From: Candidatus Hydrogenedentota bacterium | Lineage (GTDB): Bacteria; Hydrogenedentota; Hydrogenedentia; Hydrogenedentiales; CAITNO01 | Length of the DNA: 13,253 nt | Assembly (NCBI GenBank): GCA_903922535.1 | Contig: CAIXUF010000307.1 | Location: 1 to 13,253 of the forward strand | Reading direction: 5' to 3' | In this document: piece after piece, positions 7,401 to 13,253 of the stretch | How the letters are laid out: the number at the start of each line of letters is the position of its first letter | Position numbering within the stretch: position 1 is the first letter of the stretch | Position numbers and translations under genes: made by a program | Notes under the pieces: generated by a model | Told to the model about the DNA's origin: nothing | What the model saw: the letters and a program-made list of their open reading frames with translations, nothing else | Databases searched by the model: none

Positions 7401-8935
7401 ACCGCCTGTTCCAAACGCCGGTCCGTGAAGGCAAAGTCTATTGCTGCGGTGGAAACGCCATGACCGCAAACGCGCACCGTTATGTCGTCGCTCAGGTTGT
7501 CGATGGTGAGCGTCTGGGTGGCCGTCATGAATCTCGCACCGGACGCCGACGTCACTTCCCAGTGGTCGAAATGCCAAGGCGAATCGGGCTCAGCGATCAT
7601 CGTCACCGGGCAGCCTGCGGGAGAATCAAAACGGCCCACGTTTGGCAAGAAGAACTGCCCGGCCGTCTCAATCGTCACCGAGTGGAAATGAAATCCGGGG
7701 ATCTTGGACTGCACCGCGTTCAGCAGGGCCTCCTGGCTGCCCGTGTTCGCGTCGAGCAGGTCCCTGTACGTGTCAAACACCTCGGCAAAGGTCGCGTCGG
7801 GCGGGGTTGCGGCCGGCGCAATGATCGCTGCAATGGTGGCCATGGCGGAATTGCAGTACGCTTCGCTGCCGCTGAAATTCCCCCCGGCGCTTAACGGCCA
7901 CGGCATGGGCCCAATCAGGCCGGTCAATGCCTCACCATTCACCACACCCCAGCCGCCCAGGATGCCCAGCAGAACGCCCGTCACCACAGAGCCCGGATCG
8001 CCCAGCATGCAATAGCCGGCAATCACATTCTTGAGGCTGTCCTGCTGTCCTTCGGTGAGACCAAGTCCCAAAGCGCCCGCCACCGGATGAAACGAGTTCA
8101 GGATGGCCTGCCAGCGATGAACTGCGGCGTAATGGCTTACCCCGCCGTCAGTCAAGAACTCGATGCTGTCCGTTTGCAGCACATGCTGCACGATCATCAG
8201 CTCGGCGCGGTCTGGGATGCCGTTGCCGCCTCCAAACCACATGTCGCCGTCAGCGTTGAGGGTCAGGCGGTTCATATCGATGCTCTGGGACTCCGCATCA
8301 GGGTAGAATATCGCCATTACAGCCGTAAAATCCCCCGCAAGATCGAGATCGTCGAAATTCGGTTCCTCCTCGCCCTCGTTGCTCTTTTGCACAGCGCGGG
8401 ATTTTGCGGCAGGCCCCGCACTCCGCTCCGTTCCCTGGTTCACGGCTGCCGTCGTGATACCCAACGTGACATTCGCCAGCGCGTCAAGCTGGGCCTGCGT
8501 CCGCGCCTCCATCTCCGCCGAAATATGCATCCCCGGAAAGGCCTGTTGGAGCCGCTGAACGTTCATGGCCGAGACAGGCAGATGCACCGGCATCACAGAG
8601 GGCGTGTCCGCAGTCACGACCGCAACCGCGGCCGTTGTCCCCGATGATGCCGCGGAGGGTGCCGCCAGCGCCTCGGCCCGGGCAGTTTCCGGCAGGGGAA
8701 TGCCATTGGCCGCCGCCGTGTCCCGAAACCATTGTTGCGCGGCCTGCGCGGGGGCCGTGCCTGCAGCGGTGACTTCGTCCGGGTTCAGCGTGGAAACAGG
8801 TTCACCCGGCCCCGCCGGTTCCAAGTCGCCCGCAAGGACGGCGTACACCCCACCGCCCGCCAAGCCCAGTGCGACCAGCAACAGGCACACCGACAGCGCC
8901 GCATGAGCCCGCACAACCGTAATTCCCTTCCTCAT
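4412..8935 (-). CDS. Large exported internalin-like LRR protein with InlB-type B repeats
   Basis: 1507 aa. It begins with a signal peptide or signal anchor (about residues 8-35), then an Ala/Pro/Thr-rich low-complexity stretch to about 190. Domain A (about 198-412) contains GNGIPDRAEL. A B repeat follows (415-495). An internalin-type LRR region spans about 500-830 with units such as LxxLxxLDLRDNRIADLTPL and a cap beginning DRRLEQAVR. Four B repeats follow (about 843-918, 921-998, 1001-1078, 1083-1158), several with the hallmark G-W-x-F-x-x-W-(D/E). A second A-like domain (about 1162-1385) has an EF-hand/dockerin-like calcium loop, Asp1323-x-Asp-x-Asp-Gly ... Glu1334. A degenerate B-like unit ends the protein (about 1396-1470). 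No anchor tail is visible. The start at 8935 has GGAGG nearby. LRR and B-repeat proteins are usually surface binding or adhesion proteins; the ligand is unknown. It is the first gene of the minus-strand block. Confidence 0.9.
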   Translation of the reverse strand: MRKGITVVRAHAALSVCLLLVALGLAGGGVYAVLAGDLEPAGPGEPVSTLNPDEVTAAGTAPAQAAQQWFRDTAAANGIPLPETARAEALAAPSAASSGTTAAVAVVTADTPSVMPVHLPVSAMNVQRLQQAFPGMHISAEMEARTQAQLDALANVTLGITTAAVNQGTERSAGPAAKSRAVQKSNEGEEEPNFDDLDLAGDFTAVMAIFYPDAESQSIDMNRLTLNADGDMWFGGGNGIPDRAELMIVQHVLQTDSIEFLTDGGVSHYAAVHRWQAILNSFHPVAGALGLGLTEGQQDSLKNVIAGYCMLGDPGSVVTGVLLGILGGWGVVNGEALTGLIGPMPWPLSAGGNFSGSEAYCNSAMATIAAIIAPAATPPDATFAEVFDTYRDLLDANTGSQEALLNAVQSKIPGFHFHSVTIETAGQFFLPNVGRFDSPAGCPVTMIAEPDSPWHFDHWEVTSASGARFMTATQTLTIDNLSDDITVRVCGHGVSTAAIDFAFTDRRLEQAVRVAADKLTGDLLWADVDGLHLLEARGQGITSLDGLQYLSGLLFLDLRDNRIADLTPLAALAGLKALCLGHNNLVSVSGQSHPLAPLAGLNQLELLDLGWTFAGFDQMEWASHGQGNRLTNVAPLDSLASLKDLDLCGNALVSLDGLSNKPALQVLLLDDNPMLLAPENTAYSTQNGTTVASLNSLIVLSAANTGLTNGALTALLRDPENAGACSLTALLGIALSGNHDITTLASLAPYSDLQILKCGDNPNLVNIDALGGKNALTVVYLAGTSVTDLTPLTGTSFQGGTLGLRNNTPLNNLAEMSVCNEVDSIEAHGNTVARDFACGAESLITLAVSPADAGTVLPFVGGYPVYLGGHGGAAVVQAVETNPDYIFSHWDGPVTDADNPTTPVYIDQSITLTAMFVKHADHTLTMLPPDGAGTVTPVPGCWACRNGEQRAMTATPALGWVFAQWVDGQGVTYPNGDRDTLTMTMSTSRVVKAVFLPADVRLYVSVDGNGKVTQDHDSGYYSSGDTVTLTAVPDTYSCLTGWQYTDLDTWAPNALNVSCVHLTPDRCPNGSRAVHVVFNQCDKTDFNLEVDGFGITTPEEGTYHCTPGTMLALSANPYPGWRFDHWEETGLPDQPRDPYSVTITQQTAPRTITAKFVKHNVVDDFQAWLIAVYPGTQPDIGSYHLGQDFLPDQHDQSARGHDMPDLMRFVMLDACLRNPAHPLHAEVTEAFWGNVVKWYAYAAQFTDNDMNTNAGPYVFPSAAELHSFAAYSTFRSVNDAPPWTTMDTLAVSIFKIAHHLSLYSTDSQGLYPTFVGGLGLNGDFDGDGFSNIDEWLHKEWIYAGVAAGIPNWTPGTGALEPNTFIGLVLDLLDDGLLSPAIVPQFTSSMPAGAPPTVNVTVAKEGHGNTSLPPGNYSLPRYRLDDWPPGSTQTECADCQSTSLTVHAWNTADWFFRFWYYETGPGTATAQFGGGVCPAGTGENRLTIEPSNGPEGNSILAQFGSPTQ
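5462..6409 (-). repeat. Four tandem InlB-like B repeats in the LRR protein
   Basis: Residues about 843-918, 921-998, 1001-1078 and 1083-1158 are four units of about 75-80 residues. Each starts with a short strand and a G-x-G/A-x-(V/T) turn, passes through a Gly-rich loop and a V-x-L-x-A-x-P-type strand, and ends near a Trp-containing strand and A-x-F. They are divergent at the DNA level. The units at about 415-495 and 1396-1470 look like further, separated members. Confidence 0.75.
6416..7438 (-). repeat. Internalin-type leucine-rich repeat region
   Basis: Residues about 500-840 hold repeated units of about 22 residues with L-x-x-L-x-x-L-x-L-x-x-N and T-x-L-x-P-L or related signatures. Several units are expanded by loops (for example around residues 612-630 and 675-695), giving a less regular solenoid than Listeria internalins. 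Confidence 0.85.
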
Positions 8936-9040
8936 GACAAACCCCCTCCGCCCAGTTTATGGTCTCCCCGCAGAAAGGATCCCTCACCCTCGACACGGGA
9001 GACGCCTCTGACCTTCAACTGCCACGAACTGCAACTGCCT

Positions 9041-9053
9041 ATGCAATTTGCAT
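9041..9053. promoter_or_regulatory. Short perfect inverted repeat, possible operator
   Basis: ATGCAATTTGCAT reads the same on both strands apart from its central base. It lies about 106 bases upstream of the LRR gene start, inside the predicted 5' leader of that transcript if the promoter at 9133-9160 is correct. A regulator-binding role is only a guess; such a site can arise by chance. Confidence 0.25.
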
Positions 9054-9132
9054 GCCATTTTGCGCGACACGCAGTACCGGATCGTAAAAACGGCATATTT
9101 GCTGGGGATTGTGATGATCAAGGCACCGGACG

Positions 9133-9160
9133 AATAAATACTGCTCCTCCAAGGCGTCAA
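9133..9160 (-). promoter_or_regulatory. Candidate sigma-70-type promoter for the LRR/GH10/propeller block
   Basis: Read on the minus strand, TTGACG (9160-9155) is followed after 16 bases by TTTATT (9138-9133). The -35 element is a 5 of 6 match and the -10 is only 4 of 6. It would leave a leader of about 190 bases before the LRR start codon, which is long. No better pair was seen nearer the gene. Confidence 0.35.
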
Positions 9161-9284
9161 ATTTCGTCCAGAATCTGTACACCAAAGTGTTCAATAACTG
9201 GACAAGCCCCGGTCTCTCGCCCCTTCCTTATCTTGTGCGCAATCTGGGATCTTTTCTCCATGTCTGAATCTGCAACCGGCGCAC

Positions 9285-9313
9285 TTGCGCGCGGGTCCAG
9301 TTAACCGTATTAT
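9285..9313 (+). promoter_or_regulatory. Candidate sigma-70-type promoter for the 642-aa membrane-anchored protein
   Basis: TTGCGC (9285-9290) and TATTAT (9308-9313) are separated by exactly 17 bases, upstream of the ATG at 9402. The -10 matches the consensus at 5 of 6 positions. The -35 overlaps a small perfect dyad, GCGCA-CT-TGCGC (9279-9290), that could be a regulator site. Confidence 0.45.
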
Positions 9314-9401
9314 GAATGGCGCCGACTGTGGCAGAGGTCTGCCGCGGGGCAATTCAACGGCGTTGCGGGCCTTTGATCATCTAACAGGAGAATCGTGAGC
9401 C

Positions 9402-11330
9402 ATGACACCACGCACCCGGAATCTTGTGCTGCTGCTTGTACTGGTGGCAGCGGCGGCAGGCGCCCTTTACTACTTCTTCGACTTGGGCGGCACCGGCATG
9501 ACCGCTGTTCCCAAGGCACCGGCGCCCGCGGCGAAGGATGTCGCCAAAACGACCGCACCGCCGCCCCCGCCCCCGCCGGTCAAGCTGGTCGCGCCGGAAA
9601 AGGCACTGTCCACCGAGCCCGGCCCGACGCCGATAACCCTTCCCAGCCTGAAGCTGATGCCGGAAAAGACGCAGTTGGCCCTGGGCCTGCCGCCTCTGAG
9701 CATCATGCTCGCGAAGACCGTGCCCATCGCGCAAAAGGCCTTCAAAGGGGATTTGAACGTTCAGGATGAGATGGACAACTTCGTGCGCGACATGGCGGGC
9801 GAAGCGGGCATCCAGTACGAAGGCGGAACCGTGAACGCGCTGAAGGCGGTCGGCGTGGACCCGGATCAAAGCGGTGGGCTGTTCATGAATTTCTCCGCCT
9901 TTGCCGAGACGGCCGCCAAGGCATTGAAGGATATGGCCCCCGACAGTCCGCCCGCCATGCCGGAATTCAACCCCAAGGACTTGAAGCTTGTTCTGACGCT
10001 GCCGCTGCTCGATGTGGACAAGGCCGAGCAACTGCTCACAACGGCGTTGGCCATCGCTCCCGGAATGAGCGGACCCAAGACGGAGGATGTCGCCGGGGTC
10101 AAGCTGAACGTTTATGACGGTCCGGTCACCGCCGCCTACTTCATCGCGGACAAGCGCCTGGTCATCGGCACCGACCTGGACATGGTCAAATCGGCCGCCG
10201 CGCACCTTGCACAGCCCGCCACCTTCCGCTATGGCACGGCCGCCTGCCCGGCGGGCGACGCAAATGAGTTTGTGACAATGGTTTACGGCCGCGACTTTAT
10301 TCCCGTGCTCAAGCAACTCATGGAAACGGCCGCCAAGGTAAAGCCTGCAGCGGTGGCCATGGCCCAGGCGCAATTCTCCGTGCTGGAGAAGATGTTCGCC
10401 GGCGAAACGGCCGACGACCCCATGCTGACGACCCTGTCCATCCTGGACGACCGGGTGGAACTGCGCTCACGCATGGACTCCGCCACGCATCCCGGCATGC
10501 TGGACTACATTGGACTGGCCGAGCCACTGCGCCTTGCGCCGATGCTTCCTGATGACACGATGGCCTTCTTCAGCCACCGCCTGAACGAGCAGGCCAAACG
10601 GATTATCGCGGAATCCGCCAATAACGCCCTGCCCCCGGACATGAAGAACAGTCCGAAGGCGCAGCAGATATCCACCTACGTCAACCAGGGGATGAGCCTG
10701 CTTGGCGACGAAATCACCATCGGCGTCGGCGGACTGAACGATCTCCAGTTCCCCAGCGTGTACATCATGATTGGCACCAGCAAACCCCAGACCGCACAGA
10801 TGCTGATGGGCCTTGCAGGACCGAAGCTGATGGAGACCTACAACGAGGTCCAGATCAACCAGATTACGGCAATCCCCTCACCGATTCCCCTGTACAGCAC
10901 CTTTGCCGGGGACGCGCTGGTTCTTTCCAACAACATCGCTGGCATGAAGGGGCTTATCGATCGGGCCAAGGCCAAGCAGAACTCCAACCTGTTCGCCTCC
11001 GAGAAGCCGCCCCTTGAGCCTTCCACGCCCTATTACGGGGCGTTCCTGCTCCGCACCGCGCTGTACAGCGATGTGCTGCGTCCGGTGTTGCAGGCCATGA
11101 CGCCTCCCGGCACGGTGCCCGAGCAAGTTGACGGCGCGCTGGTGGAACTTAACGCCATCGTCCGCGATTTGCGCGTCCTCGCGCAGTTGGACGGCTCTTG
11201 GTATGACACGAAGCTTGTCCTTTCGATGGAGCAGGGCACCCCGGCCGCCGCGGCTGCCCCCGCGCCGGAAGCCGCGGCTGCGCCGGCACCCGAAGCTGCG
11301 GCCCCGCCCGCTGCTGAACCGGGCAAATAG
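9402..11330 (+). CDS. Membrane-anchored periplasmic protein of unknown function with duplicated domain
   Basis: 642 aa. Residues 1-6 are basic and residues 8-26 form one hydrophobic helix, so the protein is probably a signal-anchored periplasmic protein. Residues about 35-80 are Ala/Pro-rich with a run of seven prolines, like a flexible spacer. The rest (about 80-608) looks like two copies of one fold: residues about 84-275 and 377-530 each have an (L/M)-P-(E/D)-(K/D)-T start and a strand pair of the type Y-F-I-A-D-K-R-L-V-I-G-T followed by a helix (V-K-S-A-A-A). This resembles the DUF3352 style of protein, but I cannot confirm the family. The tail (about 613-642) is an Ala/Pro/Glu low-complexity stretch with a repeated A-P-A-P-E-A unit. 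The ATG at 9402 has AGGAGA about 10 bases upstream. A promoter candidate lies before it and a strong terminator after it, so it is probably transcribed alone. Confidence 0.85.
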   Translation: MTPRTRNLVLLLVLVAAAAGALYYFFDLGGTGMTAVPKAPAPAAKDVAKTTAPPPPPPPVKLVAPEKALSTEPGPTPITLPSLKLMPEKTQLALGLPPLSIMLAKTVPIAQKAFKGDLNVQDEMDNFVRDMAGEAGIQYEGGTVNALKAVGVDPDQSGGLFMNFSAFAETAAKALKDMAPDSPPAMPEFNPKDLKLVLTLPLLDVDKAEQLLTTALAIAPGMSGPKTEDVAGVKLNVYDGPVTAAYFIADKRLVIGTDLDMVKSAAAHLAQPATFRYGTAACPAGDANEFVTMVYGRDFIPVLKQLMETAAKVKPAAVAMAQAQFSVLEKMFAGETADDPMLTTLSILDDRVELRSRMDSATHPGMLDYIGLAEPLRLAPMLPDDTMAFFSHRLNEQAKRIIAESANNALPPDMKNSPKAQQISTYVNQGMSLLGDEITIGVGGLNDLQFPSVYIMIGTSKPQTAQMLMGLAGPKLMETYNEVQINQITAIPSPIPLYSTFAGDALVLSNNIAGMKGLIDRAKAKQNSNLFASEKPPLEPSTPYYGAFLLRTALYSDVLRPVLQAMTPPGTVPEQVDGALVELNAIVRDLRVLAQLDGSWYDTKLVLSMEQGTPAAAAAPAPEAAAAPAPEAAAPPAAEPGK

Positions 11331-11351
11331 TCAAGTCACCCCCGACTTACG

Positions 11352-11390
11352 CGCGGGGTCCGGCCAAACGCCGGACCCCGCGTTTTGCTT
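11352..11390 (+). terminator. Strong intrinsic terminator after the 642-aa protein gene
   Basis: CGCGGGGTCCGGC (11352-11364) pairs perfectly with GCCGGACCCCGCG (11370-11382), a 13-base GC-rich stem with the 5-base loop CAAAC, followed by TTTTGCTTT. It lies 22 bases past the stop codon. Confidence 0.9.
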
Positions 11391-11457
11391 TCCCTCGGCC
11401 GTGTTCCTCGAATCAGGCTCCCATGGTTCCGTAGATTTCCCGTTTCGCTCCCCTCCG

Positions 11458-11488
11458 TTGACGCCATGCCCCCGGCGTCAATTATACT
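11458..11488 (+). promoter_or_regulatory. Candidate promoter with overlapping operator-like inverted repeat, before the lipoprotein gene
   Basis: TTGACG (11458-11463) and TATACT (11483-11488) form a promoter candidate with a slightly long 19-base spacer. The same stretch holds a perfect inverted repeat, TTGACGCC (11458-11465) and GGCGTCAA (11474-11481), with an 8-base gap. It covers the -35 element and ends one base before the -10. A dimeric regulator bound there would block RNA polymerase; that role is inference. Confidence 0.5.
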
Positions 11489-11561
11489 GAAGCACAGAGG
11501 CACCCCGACTGCGCGGGATTTGCGGCTGGGCACCAACGATCCCAATCAAGGAGAATGTCCA

Positions 11562-11987
11562 ATGAAAAAGACTATTTTGACACTTTGCGCCGTTGCACTG
11601 CTGCTGGGGTTGGGCCTTACCGGCTGCGCCACCACGAAGGGACCCAGCGACGAGGTGCGCATCCAGCAGACGCTCGACACATGGGCAAAGACGCTTGTGG
11701 CAAAGAACGTGGACAGCTTCATGACAACTTTTTCCGAGAAGTTCACGTCAAGCCAGGCCGCAGACAAGGCGACCCTTGCCAATTTTATCAAGGAAGCCGT
11801 CGCATCGGGATATCTTGACGATGCCAAGGTAAGCTTTGACAATGCCCAACGCACCATAAAGGGCGGGAAGTGCACGGTGTATCCGGTGGATCTTTCCGGA
11901 ACGGCCGGATCGGTCGCGTGCGAGTTGACCCTTGCCAAGGATGAGGGCAAGTGGCTTGTGGTCGGCATGGAAGTGGAAGGTTTATAG
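11562..11987 (+). CDS. Small lipoprotein, possibly with an NTF2/SnoaL-like domain
   Basis: 141 aa. The N-terminus is a lipoprotein signal: Lys-Lys, a hydrophobic stretch and the lipobox Leu-Thr-Gly-Cys with Cys22 as the lipidated residue. The mature part is about 120 aa: a helix (about 29-48, DEVRIQQTLDTWAKTLVAKN), then D-S-F-M-T-T-F-S-E-K-F, a second helical stretch and several beta strands ending with W-L-V-V-G-M-E-V. This order is like the SnoaL/NTF2-type fold, whose members often bind small ligands; the assignment is tentative and no active-site residues can be named. The ATG at 11562 is chosen because AAGGAG lies eight bases upstream and the lipobox then falls at the expected place. An in-frame upstream extension to 11385 is rejected because it lacks a ribosome site and would bury the signal. 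It has its own promoter candidate. Confidence 0.85.
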   Translation: MKKTILTLCAVALLLGLGLTGCATTKGPSDEVRIQQTLDTWAKTLVAKNVDSFMTTFSEKFTSSQAADKATLANFIKEAVASGYLDDAKVSFDNAQRTIKGGKCTVYPVDLSGTAGSVACELTLAKDEGKWLVVGMEVEGL

Positions 11988-12033
11988 AATCCATCCCGCG
12001 GCCTCCAGGCGCGGCCCGCACCATTTCACGGCC

Positions 12034-12080
12034 GCTCCGGTGGTTCTCGCCTCCGGCTTGAACCACCCGCGCCGCGGAGC
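12034..12080 (+). terminator. Two-part hairpin between the lipoprotein and dehydrogenase genes
   Basis: GGTGGTTC (12039-12046) pairs perfectly with GAACCACC (12060-12067). The outer arms GCTCC (12034-12038) and GGAGC (12076-12080) also pair, leaving an 8-base bulge on one side. No U run follows, so it may be a factor-dependent terminator, a processing or stability element, or a leader structure of the dehydrogenase mRNA. Confidence 0.35.
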
Positions 12081-12135
12081 CTGACTTGCCTGAATGCCGG
12101 GCTTCTTCCGCCCTGCAATGAACGGAGTTGAGCAC

Positions 12136-13253
12136 ATGAAAATCACGGTTGTCGGCACCGGATACCAGGGACTTGTCACCGGCACCTGTTTCGCCGAAAA
12201 CGGCCACCAGATCGTCTGCATGGACCGTGATGCGGACCGCATCAACCTGCTGCGCCAGGGCACACTGCCCATCCATGAGCCCGGGCTTGAGGAGCTTGTC
12301 GTGCGCAATCTGGAGGAGGAGCGTCTCTCCTTTACGACCGACCTGCGCCAGGCCGTGGCGAACTCGCTCATGGTTTTCCTGTGCGTCGGCACGCCCGTCC
12401 GCGAGGACGGCGAGGCGGACGTGAGCCGTGTGCTGGACGCCAGCCGGCAGATCGCCGAGGCCATGTCGGGCTATCGGATTCTGGTGAACAAGAGCACCTG
12501 CCCGCCCGGCACCGCCGAACAGATGGAGCAGATCCTCCGGGACAATTCCGCGCACCCCTGTGACGTTGTCGTCAATCCGGACTTCATGAAAGAGGGTTCC
12601 GCCGTGGACGACTTCATGCGTCCCGACCGCATCATCATCGGCTGCGAGGATGTGCGGGTGCGCGAAATCATGAAAGAACTCTACGGCCCCTTCCTGCGCA
12701 CCGGCAAACCGATCTTGATCATGGGCCGCCGCAGCGCCGAGATGGCCAAGTACGCGACAAACGTCATGCTGGCGGCGCGCATATCGCTCATGAACCAGAT
12801 TGCCGACCTCTGCGAGGCCTGGGGGTGCGACATTGCCGACGTCCGCGAGGCCGTTGGCACAGACAGCCGCATCGGGCCAACCTTCCTGTTCCCGGGCCTC
12901 GGCTACGGCGGGGCGGGGCTGCCCCGCGATGTGGCCACCTGCATACGGATGGCGCATGACAAGAAGGTGCCCTGCGACCTGATCCAGGGTGTTCAGGAGG
13001 TCAACGACCGCCGCCGGGCGCAGTTCATCCAGCGCATTGTTGATTTCTATGGCGGCAGCCTTGCGGGGCGCACCATCGCCGTGTGGGGGGGCAGTTTCAA
13101 ACCGCGCACCGACGACCTGCGCGGCGCGCCAGCCGTGGAGATCATGGACGGGCTGTGCGCGGCGGGTGCCAAGGTGCGCGTCTATGACCCCGTGGCCGGG
13201 CAGCGGCTCCAGGAGCACTATGGCGATGCGGTGCAGGTGGTTGCAAAATACTA
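12136..13253 (+). CDS. ugd: UDP-glucose/GDP-mannose dehydrogenase family protein lacking the catalytic Cys (cut by window edge)
   Basis: 372 codons are visible; the family is usually about 430-450 aa, so the end is missing. The N-terminal Rossmann domain starts ITVVGTGYQG (3-12). The central and start of the C-terminal domain are present, including SFKPRTDDLR. These enzymes oxidise a nucleotide sugar such as UDP-glucose twice, with NAD, to the uronate used for surface polysaccharides. Family residues retained include Thr121 in STCPPGT, Glu153 in NPDFMKEG, Lys205 and Asn209 in AKYATN, and Asp265 in LPRD. The catalytic Cys of the usual GGSCFPKD is Gly261 here (GGAGLPRD, codon GGG at 12916-12918), and the usual Glu of NPEF is Asp149. 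The gene symbol is at family level only; the normal full reaction is doubtful. The ATG at 12136 has GGAG eight bases upstream. Confidence 0.9.
   Translation, partial: MKITVVGTGYQGLVTGTCFAENGHQIVCMDRDADRINLLRQGTLPIHEPGLEELVVRNLEEERLSFTTDLRQAVANSLMVFLCVGTPVREDGEADVSRVLDASRQIAEAMSGYRILVNKSTCPPGTAEQMEQILRDNSAHPCDVVVNPDFMKEGSAVDDFMRPDRIIIGCEDVRVREIMKELYGPFLRTGKPILIMGRRSAEMAKYATNVMLAARISLMNQIADLCEAWGCDIADVREAVGTDSRIGPTFLFPGLGYGGAGLPRDVATCIRMAHDKKVPCDLIQGVQEVNDRRRAQFIQRIVDFYGGSLAGRTIAVWGGSFKPRTDDLRGAPAVEIMDGLCAAGAKVRVYDPVAGQRLQEHYGDAVQVVAKY

Larger units (their letters stand above)
8936..9401. other. Shared upstream region between the divergent blocks
   Basis: This 466-base region separates the LRR gene (minus) from the membrane-anchored protein gene (plus). 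I see no credible small gene or structured RNA in it. It holds one promoter candidate on each strand and a short perfect inverted repeat, listed separately. It is visibly more AT-rich than the flanking genes near 9040-9180. Confidence 0.6.

Noticed and set aside
9381..10373. 330-aa open frame on the minus strand opposite the membrane-anchored protein
   Set aside because: Arg/His/Gly-rich with no recognisable domain; it overlaps the plus-strand gene that has a promoter, ribosome site and terminator.
11458..11481. The inverted repeat considered as a second terminator of the 642-aa protein gene
   Set aside because: It is followed by TTATACTG and not by a U run, and a far better terminator lies at 11352-11390.
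11385..11561. 59-residue N-terminal extension of the lipoprotein
   Set aside because: It crosses the promoter candidate, lacks a ribosome site and would hide the lipoprotein signal.
11788..13218. 476-aa open frame on the minus strand opposite the dehydrogenase
   Set aside because: It runs antisense through the well-recognised dehydrogenase and into the lipoprotein gene, and shows no domain of its own.
1..13253. Search by eye for CRISPR repeats, tRNA genes, insertion sequence ends and phage attachment sites
   Set aside because: No regularly spaced direct repeats, cloverleaf-like segments, transposase-like frames or flanking duplications were seen.

Overview
The window is GC-rich bacterial DNA with two divergent gene blocks around an upstream region of about 470 bases (8936-9401). 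The style of the proteins suggests a Gram-negative-type environmental bacterium of the Hydrogenedentota / Planctomycetota / Verrucomicrobiota kind. That style includes very long secreted proteins with InlB-like B repeats, internalin-type LRRs, Ig-like and propeller modules, a short C-terminal Pro-Gly/hydrophobic/RRR tail, and a Leu-Thr-Gly-Cys lipobox. This placement is inference from protein style; there is no rRNA or other marker gene here.

Minus-strand block (110-8935): three genes in one direction, probably one operon, read from right to left. The first encodes a 1507-aa exported protein with internalin-like leucine-rich repeats between InlB-like B repeats. After a 96-base gap comes a 937-aa exported, divergent GH10 (xylanase-type) glycoside hydrolase whose barrel appears to be interrupted by two surface-protein modules. 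Twelve bases later comes a 459-aa exported six-bladed kelch/Asp-box-like propeller with an Ig-like domain and a C-terminal membrane/sorting tail. All three are secreted and two look like binding proteins, so the block reads as a cell-surface or extracellular carbohydrate-binding and -cleaving set.

Plus-strand block (9402-13253): a 642-aa membrane-anchored periplasmic protein of unknown function with an internal duplication, closed by a strong intrinsic terminator; a 141-aa lipoprotein with its own promoter candidate overlapped by a perfect inverted repeat; and a UDP-glucose/GDP-mannose dehydrogenase family gene that runs off the right edge. The dehydrogenase keeps most family motifs but has Gly where the catalytic Cys should be. 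It is the most interesting single observation in the window.

No tRNA, rRNA, CRISPR array, insertion sequence or phage integration signature was seen. The most promising leads are the Cys-less UDP-sugar dehydrogenase, the GH10 enzyme with nested insertions, and the layered LRR/B-repeat protein. Nothing here amounts to a clearly new multi-gene system, and every functional statement comes from reading motifs by eye.
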